In this document: positions 47,433 through 57,116 of the stretch, in pieces
How the letters are laid out: every line of letters starts with the position of its first letter
Numbering within the stretch: position 1 is the stretch's first letter
NCBI RefSeq assembly: GCF_025836995.1
Contig: NZ_CP107546.1
Coordinates: 2,728,001-2,792,000, forward strand
DNA: 64,000 nt
Source: Microbacterium sp. M28
GTDB lineage: Bacteria; Actinomycetota; Actinomycetes; Actinomycetales; Microbacteriaceae
Direction: 5' to 3'
Notes under the pieces: model-generated
Databases searched by the model: none
The model's input: only the letters and a program-made list of their open reading frames with translations
Told to the model about the DNA's origin: nothing
Position numbers and translations under genes: made by a program

Positions 47433-48844
47433 CCAGGGCGGTCGCCGCGGTCGATCTGGGCGCGACGTCCGGACGGGTCATGATCGGACGCGTGGGAACC
47501 ACGACGCTCGACCTCGAACTCGTCTCGCGTTTCCCGAACGGGCCCGTCGAGCGCGCGGACGGCCTGCACTGGGATTTCGATGCCCTCTACCGGCACATCC
47601 TCGACGGCCTGGCCGAGGCGGTCCGCCGGGAGCCGGCGATCGAGAGCATCGGGATCGACTCGTGGGCGGTCGACTACGGGCTGCTGCGGGACGGCGAGCT
47701 ACTGGCCGAGCCGTTCCACTACCGTGACGAGCGCACCGCGCGCGGGGTCTCCGAGGTGCACGACATCGCTCCGCTCGCCGAGCTGTACCGGCGCAACGGC
47801 CTGCAGTTCCTGCCGTTCAACACGCTCTACCAGTACCGCGCCGACGAGCGCATCGCCGACGCCGACACCGCCCTGCTGATCCCCGATCTGATCGCCTACC
47901 TGCTCACCGGCGCGCGCGTGGCCGAGCGCACGAACGCGTCGACGACGGGGCTGCTGGGAGTCGAATCGTCCGAGTGGGACCTCGAGCTGACCGAGCGCGT
48001 CGGCATCCCGAGCAGCATCCTGCCCCCGCTGGTCGACCCCGGCACGGTGATCGGGCGCCTGCACCCGGCACTGGCCGAGCGCATCGGCAAGGACCTTCCC
48101 GTGATCGCCGTCGGCTCGCACGACACGGCATCCGCTGTCGTCGCGGTGCCGATGGCGACGGCCGGCTCGGCGTACATCTCGTGCGGCACCTGGGGACTGG
48201 TCGGCGTCGAGCTGACCGAGCCGGTACTGACCGATGCCGCCCGCGATGCGAACTTCACGCACGAGCGCGGCGTCGACGACCGGTTCCGGTTCCTGCACAA
48301 CGTCACCGGGCTCTGGCTGCTGAGCGAGACCGTCCGTGCCTGGGAGGCCGAGGACGGCTCGTCGATCGATCTGCCCGGGCTGCTGGATGCCGCGGCCGCC
48401 GTCACGGGCGACATCCCCGTCTTCGACGCGAACGATCCGTCGCTGAGCGCCCCCGGCGACATGCCGGCGCGCATCTCCGCGGTCCTCGCAGCCTCCGGCG
48501 CAGCCGCGCCGGACGGCCGCGCGGCGTTCGCCCGGACGATCGTCGAGTCGATCGCGCTGGCCTTCGCCGATGCGGTGCGGACCGCCGGTGAGCTGTCCGG
48601 ACGGGAGCTCGACAGCATCCATCTGGTCGGCGGAGGGTCCCTGAACCGGTTGCTCTGCCAGGCCACGGCCGATCGCTCTGGACTTCCGGTGCTCGCCGGG
48701 CCCGTCGAGGCGACAGCGCTGGGCAACGTCCTGGTCCAGGCGCGCGCGCTCGACGCGGCGCCGGCGACACTCGAGGAGCTGCGCATGCTCGTGTCCCGCA
48801 CGCATCAGCCCGTGCGCTACGACCCGCAGTCCGTCGTTAGGTGA
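47429..48844 (+). CDS. rhaB: Rhamnulokinase
   Basis: The 471-residue FGGY-family kinase phosphorylates L-rhamnulose at C1 with ATP. Supporting segments are AAVDLGATSGRVMIGRV at the N terminus, LHWDFDALYRHILDGL, IGIDSWAVDYGLL (substrate aspartate), AVGSHDTASAVVAVP, YISCGTWGLVGVE and the C-terminal HLVGGGSLNRLLCQATADRSG. It closes the rhamnose operon and overlaps the aldolase fusion by four bases. Its stop is 23 bases from the convergent LCP gene. Confidence 0.95.
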   Translation: MTRAVAAVDLGATSGRVMIGRVGTTTLDLELVSRFPNGPVERADGLHWDFDALYRHILDGLAEAVRREPAIESIGIDSWAVDYGLLRDGELLAEPFHYRDERTARGVSEVHDIAPLAELYRRNGLQFLPFNTLYQYRADERIADADTALLIPDLIAYLLTGARVAERTNASTTGLLGVESSEWDLELTERVGIPSSILPPLVDPGTVIGRLHPALAERIGKDLPVIAVGSHDTASAVVAVPMATAGSAYISCGTWGLVGVELTEPVLTDAARDANFTHERGVDDRFRFLHNVTGLWLLSETVRAWEAEDGSSIDLPGLLDAAAAVTGDIPVFDANDPSLSAPGDMPARISAVLAASGAAAPDGRAAFARTIVESIALAFADAVRTAGELSGRELDSIHLVGGGSLNRLLCQATADRSGLPVLAGPVEATALGNVLVQARALDAAPATLEELRMLVSRTHQPVRYDPQSVVR

Positions 48845-48867
48845 GGTCTCGCTCGTCCGTTGCCGGG

Positions 48868-50145
48868 CTATCGCCCGTTGCCGTTGGAGCAGGTCCGCTG
48901 CTCGGCCGTGGTCCCCTTGACCGACTCCGGCAGCGCGACAGCGGTCTGCTCGGGCACGGGGGTCGCGGCATCCGTCGGCGCGGCTGAGTCCGCGGGGTGC
49001 GGGGACGCCGGCGGCTCGGGCTGTGCCGTCGTCTCCCCTTGCTCGACCACGACACCGTCGAACTTCGAATTCCGGTGCGTGATCTCCAGGGGCTGGTTCG
49101 CAGCGATGGCCTCGAAGAGCGCTGCGCCGGCGGAGCGGATCGGAACCACGCGGTCCGGATCGTCGGGGTCCGTCGCGACGGGGTACTGCAGGAACGTGAT
49201 GTCCTCGAACGGCACGTCCTTCACGGCGAGCGCGATCTGAGCGATCAGCATCGGGTTCGTGAGCGACGTGCTGGCCTCGAGGTTGCTCAGCGCCGTGTTC
49301 GCCAGGCGCAGCACCGTCGGGACGTCTCCGAGCGTCTCATCCGCTCTGAGCTTGCGGACGAGCGAGTTGAGGTACACCTGCTGGTTGCCGATGCGCGCGA
49401 GATCGCTCTCGCCGACGAGACCGTGGCGTGTCCGCAGGAACTGCAGCGCGGTCAGTCCGGAGACCGTATGCGTCCCGGCATCCAGGTCGAGTCCGGTGTG
49501 GCTGTCCTTGATGCTGCTCGCGAGGCACACCTCGACGCCGCCGATCGCATCCGTGATCTCGATGACGCCGCCGAAGGTCACAGCCGCGGCGAACTGGATG
49601 TCCTGCCCGGTCAGTTCGGAGATCGTCTTGGCGACGCAGTTCAGCCCACCCGCCGTGTACGCCGTGTTCAGCTGCCCCTTGCCCGTGCCGCCGAAATCCT
49701 CGCCGTCTTCGCCCGCACACGCCGGGATGCGGAGCATCAGATCCCTCGGGAAGCTCACCGCGGTGATCCGCCGCGGCTGGTCGGACACGTGCACGAGCAT
49801 GTTCACGTCGTTGAGCGTGCCCTCGGCATCCGCTCCGGTGCAGCGCTTGTCGAAAAGGTGCGCGTACTTCTCCTCACAGGTGTCGACGCCGGTGAGGAGC
49901 AGGTTGAAACCGCCCTCGAACGCCCTGATGTCCGGCGGCACCGACTCGTGTCCCTCGAGCTCGACGGCGTCGGCTGTGACCTCAGTGATCAGCGTTGTCC
50001 CGACGAAGGCGACGATTCCGGCGCCGCTGACCAGGACCACCGCGACCGCGATGCCGACTGCTGTCAGTACCTGTGCGAGCGGGCGAGGACTGCGCAATTG
50101 CCCATGCCGTGCGACCGTGCGACGACGCGCCTTCCGATTCACCAT
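48868..50145 (-). CDS. LytR-CpsA-Psr (LCP) family protein
   Basis: The 425-residue membrane-anchored protein attaches anionic or glycan polymers to peptidoglycan. An N-terminal Arg-rich stretch and one membrane helix (about residues 25-48) are followed by the LCP domain (about 80-310: GFNLLLTGVDTCEEKY, SFPRDLMLRIPAC, ALQFLRTRHGLVGESDLARIGNQQ) and a Pro/Thr/Ala-rich linker to the tail EQRTCSNGNGR. The ATG at 50145 has CGGAGG upstream and is chosen over a GTG at 50184. It is the second of two adjacent paralogues with nearly the same layout. Confidence 0.92.
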   Translation of the reverse strand: MVNRKARRRTVARHGQLRSPRPLAQVLTAVGIAVAVVLVSGAGIVAFVGTTLITEVTADAVELEGHESVPPDIRAFEGGFNLLLTGVDTCEEKYAHLFDKRCTGADAEGTLNDVNMLVHVSDQPRRITAVSFPRDLMLRIPACAGEDGEDFGGTGKGQLNTAYTAGGLNCVAKTISELTGQDIQFAAAVTFGGVIEITDAIGGVEVCLASSIKDSHTGLDLDAGTHTVSGLTALQFLRTRHGLVGESDLARIGNQQVYLNSLVRKLRADETLGDVPTVLRLANTALSNLEASTSLTNPMLIAQIALAVKDVPFEDITFLQYPVATDPDDPDRVVPIRSAGAALFEAIAANQPLEITHRNSKFDGVVVEQGETTAQPEPPASPHPADSAAPTDAATPVPEQTAVALPESVKGTTAEQRTCSNGNGR

Positions 50146-50180
50146 GACATCCTCCGGATCGAACGGGGGATGCCCCCTGG

Positions 50181-51440
50181 TCAATCCTTGACGTTACCGT
50201 TGGAACAGGTCTGCTGCGCCGCGGAGTTTCCCTTGATCGTGTCGGGAAGCGCGACCGCCGTCTGAGCAGGGTCCGGGACGGGGGTCGCCGACTCCGTCGG
50301 GGCTGCGGGCTCCGCAGGCGGGGTCGTCGCCGGCGTCTCCTCGACCACGACGCCCTCGTTCGAGGAGTTCTCGTGCGTGATCTGCAACGGCTGGTTCGCC
50401 TCGATCGCGGCGAACAGCTCATCGGCCGCGCTGCGCATCGGAACGACCTTGTTCTCGTCGTCAGGGTCGGTACCCGTCGGGTACTGAACGAACACGATGT
50501 CCGAGGTCGGGACGTCCTTGAGTGCGAGCGCGATCTGAGCGATCGTCATCGGCGTCAGCGAGGTGCTCGTCGTCAGATTCTGCACCGCGGTCTCGGCGAG
50601 CTTGAGCATGGTGCCGACATCGCCGAGCACTTCGGAGCTGAGCATCTTGCGTGCCAGGGAAGACATGTACTGCTGCTGGTTGCCGATGCGACCCAGGTCG
50701 CTGCCGTCTCCCACGCCCTTGCGGGTGCGGAGGAACTGCAGCGCCTCATACCCCTGGATCGTGTGGGTTCCGGCCTGCAGGTTCAGCCCGGTGGCCTTGT
50801 CCTTGATTCCGCTCGCGAGACAGACGTCCACACCGCCGATCGCGTTGGTGATCTCGATGACGCCGCCCCAGGTGACGGAAGCCGCGTACTGGATCTGCTG
50901 ACCGGTGAGCTCCGTGACCGTCTGCGCGACGCAGTTCAGCCCGCCGTACTCCCAGGCGCTGTTGAGCGGCTGCTTGCTCATCGCCGATCGGGTGTTGCCC
51001 TCGTCGTCGGTGCAGGACGGGATGGCGAGCATCGTGTCGCGCGGGATGCTGACCACCGTCACGCGCCGCGGAGCGTCGGACACGTGCACGAGCAGATTCG
51101 TGTCGTTCAACGTCGCGTCGCCCTCGGCGTCGTCGCACCGCTTGCCGAAGAGCTCGGCGTACTCCGGCTCGCATTCATCGACGCCGACGAGAAGCATGTT
51201 GAACCCGCCCTCGTACGCCCCGATGTCCGGCGGCACCGACTCCTGGCCTTCGAGGTCGACGGAGTTCTCCGACACGGTGTTCAGCAGAGTCGAACCCACA
51301 TACGCCGCGACGCCGACCCCGCTCACGAGCACGACGGCCAGAGCGATGCCGATGATCTTCATCAGCTGGGACACCGCACGGGGCCGCGGCAATTGACCGT
51401 GACGCGCCACGATACGACGGCGTGGGGTCTTATCGCTCAC
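50181..51440 (-). CDS. LytR-CpsA-Psr (LCP) family protein (paralogue)
   Basis: The 419-residue LCP protein parallels its downstream neighbour: basic N terminus, one helix (about 27-50), LCP domain (GGFNMLLVGVDECEPEYAELF, SIPRDTMLAIPSC, ALQFLRTRKGVGDGSDLGRIGNQQ), then a Pro/Ala/Thr linker to the tail AAQQTCSNGNVKD. The GTG at 51440 with AAAGG upstream is the start; a longer frame would run into the tRNA-Ser gene. The pair probably arose by tandem duplication and is likely co-transcribed (35-base gap). Confidence 0.92.
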   Translation of the reverse strand: MSDKTPRRRIVARHGQLPRPRAVSQLMKIIGIALAVVLVSGVGVAAYVGSTLLNTVSENSVDLEGQESVPPDIGAYEGGFNMLLVGVDECEPEYAELFGKRCDDAEGDATLNDTNLLVHVSDAPRRVTVVSIPRDTMLAIPSCTDDEGNTRSAMSKQPLNSAWEYGGLNCVAQTVTELTGQQIQYAASVTWGGVIEITNAIGGVDVCLASGIKDKATGLNLQAGTHTIQGYEALQFLRTRKGVGDGSDLGRIGNQQQYMSSLARKMLSSEVLGDVGTMLKLAETAVQNLTTSTSLTPMTIAQIALALKDVPTSDIVFVQYPTGTDPDDENKVVPMRSAADELFAAIEANQPLQITHENSSNEGVVVEETPATTPPAEPAAPTESATPVPDPAQTAVALPDTIKGNSAAQQTCSNGNVKD

Positions 51441-51461
51441 TCGGGGCCTTTCAGGAATCTG

Positions 51462-51546
51462 CGGAGGGTGTGGGATTCGAACCCACGAGACATCTCTGCC
51501 CACTGGTTTTCAAGACCAGCTCCATCGGCCGCTCGGACAACCCTCC
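51462..51546 (-). tRNA. tRNA-Ser (anticodon UGA)
   Basis: The complement folds as a long-variable-arm tRNA. The acceptor stem GGAGGGT/ACCCTCC is followed by discriminator G, the anticodon loop CTTGAAA carries TGA, and the T arm contains GTGGGTTCGAATCCCAC. The length is 85 bases without an encoded CCA. It lies between an LCP gene and the HAD/serS pair; its own synthetase SerRS is encoded 0.9 kb away. Confidence 0.95.
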
Positions 51547-51621
51547 TCGGGCAGGAATGCACCAGCCCGAACAGGCGTCGAGTCTAGCCGAGTTCGGGAA
51601 GAACAGCGGCCAGGCCGACTC

Positions 51622-52461
51622 TCATTCTCCCGCGATGACCTGAGGGGACCCTGTAAGCAGGGACTCGAGCGCGAGCGCCAGACCGCCGTCGATCACGTCA
51701 GCCGTGACCTCCCCTGCGGCGTCCTTGACCTCCTGCGGCGCCTGCCCCATCGCGACCGCCCGTCCTCCGACGCGGCGCGACCAGCCGAACATGCCGATGT
51801 CGTTGCGGCCGTCGCCCGCGACGAGCACCTTTCCCGCCTCCATGCCGAGCTCGGCATGGACCCGCTCGAGCGCGGTTCCCTTGTCGACGCCCTGCGGAGC
51901 GATGTCGAGCCAGGCGGTCCAGCCGATCGCGTAGGAGACCTCGTTGAGACCCGCCTCCGTGACGAGGCGGTGGAAGTCCTCTTCGTCGTGCCCCGGAGAG
52001 ACCACCACGACGCGGGACACGGGCCGCTCCCCGAGTTCTTCGAACGAGACCTGACGACCGCCGTCGAGCGTCCAGTCGTCGAGCTGAGCGGTGTACAGCC
52101 GCTGCCCGGAGGCCAATTCGACCATGTACCGCGCCTCGGGCAGCCGGTCGCCGAGCAGATTCAGCACCGTGCGCGGATCGAACGTCTCGACGTGCCAGCG
52201 CGTCCAGTCGCCGTCCACCCGGCGCATGGTCACGGCGCCGTTCGAGCACACCACGAACTCGGGGGTGATCTCGAGGGCCTCGACGTAGCGGAGCGTGGCC
52301 ATCCAACTGCGACCGGTCGCGATCGTGACGACGTGACCGGCATCCCGCAGGCGCGCGACGGCCTCCGGCACGCCAGGGCTCATCGACTCGTCCTGAAGCA
52401 GGATCGTGCCGTCGACGTCCAGGGCGACGAGCCAGCGCGCGTCGGTCGCAGCGGCGGTCAT
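51622..52461 (-). CDS. HAD-family Cof-type phosphatase
   Basis: This 279-residue hydrolase of the haloacid dehalogenase superfamily has motif I as LDVDGTILL (nucleophile aspartate near residue 14), motif II as TIATGRSW, and motif IV as [15 protein letters not shown] near residue 222. The C2-type cap lies between them, as in Cof/YbjI sugar-phosphate or nucleotide phosphatases. The ATG overlaps the serS stop (ATGA), so it is expressed with seryl-tRNA synthetase, an arrangement seen in other actinobacteria. The substrate is unknown. Confidence 0.9.
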   Translation of the reverse strand: MTAAATDARWLVALDVDGTILLQDESMSPGVPEAVARLRDAGHVVTIATGRSWMATLRYVEALEITPEFVVCSNGAVTMRRVDGDWTRWHVETFDPRTVLNLLGDRLPEARYMVELASGQRLYTAQLDDWTLDGGRQVSFEELGERPVSRVVVVSPGHDEEDFHRLVTEAGLNEVSYAIGWTAWLDIAPQGVDKGTALERVHAELGMEAGKVLVAGDGRNDIGMFGWSRRVGGRAVAMGQAPQEVKDAAGEVTADVIDGGLALALESLLTGSPQVIAGE

Positions 52462-53753
52462 GCCTCCGGCTCCAGGACGGAGAGTCCGCCCAGGTACGGT
52501 CGCAGCACCTCCGGCACGATCACCGATCCGTCCGGCTGCTGGTGCGTCTCGAGGATCGCGACGATCCAGCGCGTGGTCGCCAGCGTGCCGTTGAGGGTCG
52601 CGACGTGCTGCGTCTTCGCCTGCCCCTCTTCGGCGGCGGGCCGGTAGCGGACGTCCAGCCGGCGCGCCTGGAAGCTCGTGCAGTTCGACGTCGAGGTGAG
52701 CTCGCGGAACGCGTCCTGCGTGGGCACCCACGCCTCGATGTCGTACTTGCGTGCGGCGCTGGATCCGAGGTCCCCCGCCGCGACGTCGATCACGCGGTAC
52801 GCCAGCCCGAGGGACGTCAGCATCTCCTCCTGGAGCGCGACCAGACGCAGGTGCTCCGCCTCGGCATCCTCGGGTGTCGTGTAGACGAACATCTCGAGCT
52901 TGTTGAACTGGTGCACGCGGATGATGCCCCGGGTGTCCTTGCCATAAGAGCCCGCCTCCCGGCGGTAGCAGGTCGACCAGCCGGCGTAGCGCAGCGCCCC
53001 CTTGGACAGGTCGACGATCTCGTCCTTGTGGTATCCGGCGAGCGCGACCTCGCTGGTGCCGACGAGGTACAGGTCGTCGTCCTTGTCGAGGTGGTAGACC
53101 TCGTCGGCGTGCTCGCCGAGGAACCCGGTTCCCTGCATGATCTCGGGGCGTACGAGCGTCGGGGTGATGAGCGGCACGAAGCCGTGCTGCAGCGCCTTGT
53201 CCAGTGCGAGGTTCATGAGGGCGATCTCGAGCCGTGCCCCCATACCTCGGAGGAAGTAGAAGCGCGAGCCGGACACCTTCACGCCGCGCTCCATGTCGAT
53301 CGCACCGAGGATCTCACCGATCTCGAGGTGGTCGCGCGGTCCGTTCGGGTACTCGGATGCGTCGAACGTCGGCACCTGGCCGACCCGGCGCAACTCGACG
53401 AAGTCCTGCTCGCCGCCCGCGGGGACGCCGTCGATCACGACGTTCTCGATACGAGCCAGAGCGGATGCCGCAGCGTCCGCTGCTTCTCCGGCGACCTGCT
53501 GCGCCTGCTTGACGCGCTCGGCGAGGTCCTTCGCCTGCGCGACGAGTGCTGCCTTCTCCTCCTTGGGAGCCTTCGCGACCTGTTTGCCGAACGCGTTCTG
53601 CTCGGCGCGGAGCTCCTCGAACGACGTCAGCGCCGCCCGGCGCGATCGGTCGGCCTCGAGCGCTGCGTCGACGGTGGACGCGTCGTGTCCGCGCGCGATC
53701 TGCGAGCGGCGGACGACGTCGGGGTTGTCGCGGAGAAGAGCGAGGTCGATCAT
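52458..53753 (-). CDS. serS: Seryl-tRNA synthetase
   Basis: The 431-residue class II synthetase charges tRNA-Ser. The N-terminal coiled-coil arm (about residues 30-105, rich in Lys, Ala, Glu) is followed by the catalytic core with [15 protein letters not shown], motif 2 as [26 protein letters not shown], the serine-site [22 protein letters not shown] and a C-terminal motif 3 near [17 protein letters not shown]. The ATG at 53753 follows a TAGACT box by six bases with no ribosome site, suggesting a leaderless mRNA. It is first of a serS-HAD pair. Confidence 0.96.
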   Translation of the reverse strand: MIDLALLRDNPDVVRRSQIARGHDASTVDAALEADRSRRAALTSFEELRAEQNAFGKQVAKAPKEEKAALVAQAKDLAERVKQAQQVAGEAADAAASALARIENVVIDGVPAGGEQDFVELRRVGQVPTFDASEYPNGPRDHLEIGEILGAIDMERGVKVSGSRFYFLRGMGARLEIALMNLALDKALQHGFVPLITPTLVRPEIMQGTGFLGEHADEVYHLDKDDDLYLVGTSEVALAGYHKDEIVDLSKGALRYAGWSTCYRREAGSYGKDTRGIIRVHQFNKLEMFVYTTPEDAEAEHLRLVALQEEMLTSLGLAYRVIDVAAGDLGSSAARKYDIEAWVPTQDAFRELTSTSNCTSFQARRLDVRYRPAAEEGQAKTQHVATLNGTLATTRWIVAILETHQQPDGSVIVPEVLRPYLGGLSVLEPEA

Positions 53754-53759
53754 CCATCA

Positions 53760-53765
53760 AGTCTA
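53760..53765 (-). promoter_or_regulatory. TAGACT -10 box of leaderless serS
   Basis: On the bottom strand TAGACT is followed by six bases (TGATGG) and the serS ATG. That is the spacing expected when transcription starts at the start codon. The -35 is not clear. Confidence 0.4.
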
Positions 53766-53819
53766 TGGCGTGGCGCTGCGGCGGCCGCGAGCGGTCGCCG
53801 CAGCGGGAGGCCTTAGAGT

Positions 53820-54824
53820 ATGGCCATGATGACGACCGCGGCTGCCATGCACCGAGTCGCACTCGTCTACAACCCGATCAAGGTGAACGAGGCGCAGCTG
53901 CAGTCGCTGGTGGCCTCGATCGCCGAGGAGGCCGGCTGGTCGCCTCCGCTGTGCCTTCCGACCACCGTCGAGGACGCCGGCCAGGGACTGACCCGTCAGG
54001 CGCTGACGGAAGGCGTGTCCGCCGTCCTGGTCGCCGGTGGAGACGGCACGGTGCGCGCTGTGGCGGAGGCCATGGCGGAATCCGGAGTGCCGCTGGGCAT
54101 CATGCCCAGCGGAACAGGCAACCTGTTCGCCAGGAACCTCGGCCTGCCGCTGACCGACCCTGCTTCGATCGTCCGTGCGACGCTGGCGGGGCGCACCGTG
54201 CCCGTCGACCTCGGCTGGGCGACGCTGACCCGCGAGGACGGCTCGTCCGAGACGCATGCGTTCGTCGTGCTGGCCGGTATGGGCCTCGACGCCGACATGA
54301 TCGCGAACACGCGTCCCGATCTGAAGAAGTCGGTGGGGTGGGTGGCGTACGTCGACGGCGCCGCGCGATCGCTTGCGGCGGCGAGGCCGTTCCGCATCGT
54401 CTATCAGCTGGACGACTCGCGCCTGCACTCGACCAAGGTCTACAGCGTGCTGTTCGCGAACTGCGGCATGCTCCCCGCCGGGATCTCGCTCATCCCCAGC
54501 GCATCCATCACCGATGGCACGCTCGACGTCGCGATCATCCAACCGTCGGGACTGTTCGGATGGCTGGGCGTCTGGCGCAAGATCTGGTGGGACAACTCGG
54601 TCCTGCGTCGCTTCCGCGCCGGCCGCCTCGTGCTGGAGCGCCGAGGGCGCGACGCCTCCGTGCGCTATCTGCGCGGCATCACTGCCGAGGCGGCAGGCAC
54701 GCACCCGACGCCCATAGAACTGGACGGCGACGAATTCGGCACGGCCGTCCGTGTGCACTGCCGCGCCGACCCCGGTGCGCTGACGCTCGCGATCCCCGAT
54801 TCGGTGTCGACCGACGCGCTCTGA
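53820..54824 (+). CDS. Diacylglycerol kinase-family lipid kinase
   Basis: The 334-residue protein has the DAGK catalytic domain with YNPIKVNEAQL, the nucleotide loop VLVAGGDGTVRAVAEAM near residue 70 and LGIMPSGTGNLFARNLGLPL near 95, plus the beta-sandwich C-terminal half (PIELDGDEFGTA). It phosphorylates diacylglycerol or a related lipid, or possibly a sphingoid base. Three ATGs crowd the start (53820, 53826, 53829): GGGAGG favours the first, while a TAGAGT box at 53814-53819 would make the second leaderless. It is divergent from serS. Confidence 0.9.
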   Translation: MAMMTTAAAMHRVALVYNPIKVNEAQLQSLVASIAEEAGWSPPLCLPTTVEDAGQGLTRQALTEGVSAVLVAGGDGTVRAVAEAMAESGVPLGIMPSGTGNLFARNLGLPLTDPASIVRATLAGRTVPVDLGWATLTREDGSSETHAFVVLAGMGLDADMIANTRPDLKKSVGWVAYVDGAARSLAAARPFRIVYQLDDSRLHSTKVYSVLFANCGMLPAGISLIPSASITDGTLDVAIIQPSGLFGWLGVWRKIWWDNSVLRRFRAGRLVLERRGRDASVRYLRGITAEAAGTHPTPIELDGDEFGTAVRVHCRADPGALTLAIPDSVSTDAL

Positions 54825-54827
54825 CCG

Positions 54828-55559
54828 TCAGCCTCGCACGGGGATCGTCGCGTCGAGACCTGCGCCGACGAGGGTGAGCTGGAAGCCGTCGTCATCGACC
54901 TGGTCGTCGGCGAAAGCGACGACCGTCGCCCGCGGAGCCATGTCCATCGTGCACGGCTTGTCCTCCTCTGCGGCGAAGGTGACGGTGCCGCTGGCCCCGC
55001 TGCCCTCGACGGACTCGACGACCGGAATGCACGAAGAGGAACCCCAGGTGAGCAGGACGAGGCTCTCATCCTCGAACCAGCCGGCGCTGGGCGTGTACTC
55101 GGTCTGCCCGCCGGGGACGCCGGTCAGCGACGGGTCTGCGTCCAGGTCGGCGTCGTCGGTCATGTCGTTGTAGGTCACGACCAGCTCGACGTCCTTGGTC
55201 GGGTCGACCCCTTCCGGGAAGGCGCCGACGCTCGCACGCGGAGCGTAGTCCGCGGTGCACGCGGCGTCGGGGTCGGCATCCACCATCGAGACGGAGACCT
55301 GCTGACCGGATGCCGTGACCTCGTCGACCTGCGGGATGCACGTCGATGAGCCCCAGCTGACCACCGCGAACATGCGGCCGTCGTCGAGCCATGCCGCCTC
55401 GAACCCGTCCTCGGGCTCCGGTGCGGGCGATGCGTTCTGCTGCGGTGCGTTCGTGCTGGTCGGGCTCGTGTCGCCCGGTGTTCCCGCGCAGCCGGCGAGG
55501 AAAGCGGCGGCAGCGACGAGGCCGATCAGGGACGTGGCAGCGCGGGAGATCCTGGTCAT
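54828..55559 (-). CDS. Exported lipoprotein with an internal duplication
   Basis: This is a 243-residue lipoprotein with lipobox FLAGC (Cys24) and a Thr/Pro/Glu-rich linker. The folded part consists of two similar halves. The first (about 55-135) has FAVVSWGSSTCIPQVDEVTASG, CTADYAPRASVGAFPEGV; the second (about 160-240) has LVLLTWGSSSCIPVVESVEGSG, CTMDMAPRATVVAFADDQ. Each half has two cysteines that could form a disulfide. The function is unknown. It converges on the lipid kinase gene with a three-base gap. Confidence 0.82.
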   Translation of the reverse strand: MTRISRAATSLIGLVAAAAFLAGCAGTPGDTSPTSTNAPQQNASPAPEPEDGFEAAWLDDGRMFAVVSWGSSTCIPQVDEVTASGQQVSVSMVDADPDAACTADYAPRASVGAFPEGVDPTKDVELVVTYNDMTDDADLDADPSLTGVPGGQTEYTPSAGWFEDESLVLLTWGSSSCIPVVESVEGSGASGTVTFAAEEDKPCTMDMAPRATVVAFADDQVDDDGFQLTLVGAGLDATIPVRG

Positions 55560-55578
55560 GGCCCCAGAGTAGCCGTCC

Positions 55579-57033
55579 TCACTGCAGCGCGGAGGTCAGT
55601 CTGGCCAGGTTGTCGAGAACGGTCGAACGCAGCGGCTGCTGCATCCACTCCTCGAGCGTGAGTTCGCGGCTGAGTCGGCGATACGCGTCCTCGACGTCGC
55701 GCATCTCGCGGACGAACTCCTCGCCGCGCACGAGCAGCGAGATCTCGAGGTTGAGACCGAACGATCGCATGTCCATGTTGCTCGACCCGATCACCGCGAC
55801 CTCGTCGTCGATCGTGAGGCTCTTGGTATGCAGGATGTACGGCTTCCGGTACATCCAGATCCGCACGCCTCCGCGCAGCAGCGCCTCGTAGTAGCTGCGC
55901 TGCGCGTGATAGACCATCGCCTGGTCGCCCTCTTCGGAGACGAACAGTTCGACGGCGACCCCGCGATCGGATGCCGCGGTGACCGCGAGCAGCAGCGCCT
56001 CGTCGGGGACGAAGTACGGGCTCACGATCATGATCTTGCGCTTGGCCGAGTAAAGCAGGCTCAGGAACAGGCGCAGGTTGTTCTCGACTTCGAACCCCGG
56101 CCCGGACGGGACGACCTGGCAGTCGAGGTCACCGGTGCCCTGGGTCGCATGGGCGATGTCGATGTCCGCGAGCACCTGGTCGGTCTCGCTGTACCAGTCG
56201 CTGAGGAAGATGGCGTTGACGCTCGCGACGATCGGACCGTCCAGGCGCACCATGAGGTCGACCCAGTGCAGCCCGCGCTTGATGTTCTTGGGCAGGTTGT
56301 ACGTGGAATCGGTGATGTTCTGCGATCCGAGGAAGGCGACGCGTCCGTCCACGACGAGGAGCTTGCGATGGTTGCGAAGATCGGGGCGCTGCATGTGCCC
56401 CTTGAGCGGCTGCACGGGGAGCATGACGTGCCAGTCCGCGCCCATGCGGTTCAACCGGTCGATGGTCGCTCGATACTTCGGCTTGTACCGGTTCGCCCAG
56501 TGATCCAGCAGCACTCTGACCGAGACGCCGCGCGCCGCGGCCTCTTCGAGCGCGCGGAAGAAATTGTCGGTCGCGGCATCCGACTGCAGGATGTAGAACT
56601 CGACGTGCACGTACGCGCCCGCCGTGCGAATCGCGTCGGCCATCGCGTCGAGCGACTCCTGGTAGTCGGAGATGAGATGCGCGCCGTTGTCTCCAGAGAG
56701 CGGCATGGCCCCCATGTGCTGATTCATGCGCACCAGCGGACCGAACCAGTCCGGGGCGTCCGGACGCAGCGTGCCGAAGTGCAGGTGCTCGCTCGTCTCG
56801 GCGATGTAGTCGTTGATCTGCTGCTGCTTGCGGCGCCGGGCGCGGGGCAGCCGGGGGTTGCCGATGAGCAGGAAGAGGAAGACCCCGAAGAACGGGATGA
56901 AGAAGATCGCCAGCAGCCAGGCCATCGCCGCCGTGGGTCGGCGGTTGCGGGGAACGATGATGATCGCCGTGATGCGGATGGCGATGTCGATGACGGCGAG
57001 ACCTGCGAGCACCCACCACGGCCAGGCATCCAT
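55579..57033 (-). CDS. cls: Cardiolipin synthase
   Basis: The 484-residue membrane enzyme joins phosphatidylglycerol units into cardiolipin. Two N-terminal membrane helices (about 5-25 and 35-58) precede two phospholipase-D HKD motifs: HRKLLVVDGRVAFLGSQN near residue 220 and HTKSLTIDDEVAVIGSSN near 402. The ATG at 57033 is preferred over a GTG three codons earlier because GGGGG lies eight bases before it. A small membrane-protein gene lies upstream on the same strand. Cardiolipin-type lipids and the nearby lipid kinase suggest a small lipid-metabolism neighbourhood. Confidence 0.93.
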   Translation of the reverse strand: MDAWPWWVLAGLAVIDIAIRITAIIIVPRNRRPTAAMAWLLAIFFIPFFGVFLFLLIGNPRLPRARRRKQQQINDYIAETSEHLHFGTLRPDAPDWFGPLVRMNQHMGAMPLSGDNGAHLISDYQESLDAMADAIRTAGAYVHVEFYILQSDAATDNFFRALEEAAARGVSVRVLLDHWANRYKPKYRATIDRLNRMGADWHVMLPVQPLKGHMQRPDLRNHRKLLVVDGRVAFLGSQNITDSTYNLPKNIKRGLHWVDLMVRLDGPIVASVNAIFLSDWYSETDQVLADIDIAHATQGTGDLDCQVVPSGPGFEVENNLRLFLSLLYSAKRKIMIVSPYFVPDEALLLAVTAASDRGVAVELFVSEEGDQAMVYHAQRSYYEALLRGGVRIWMYRKPYILHTKSLTIDDEVAVIGSSNMDMRSFGLNLEISLLVRGEEFVREMRDVEDAYRRLSRELTLEEWMQQPLRSTVLDNLARLTSALQ

Positions 57034-57116
57034 GCGCGTCACCCCCGTGCTGTCCGAACCGTCCGCCTCCCGCCGGTCCTGGACTCAGCGTAGTGGGTGG
57101 GCCGGACAAGGCCCGG

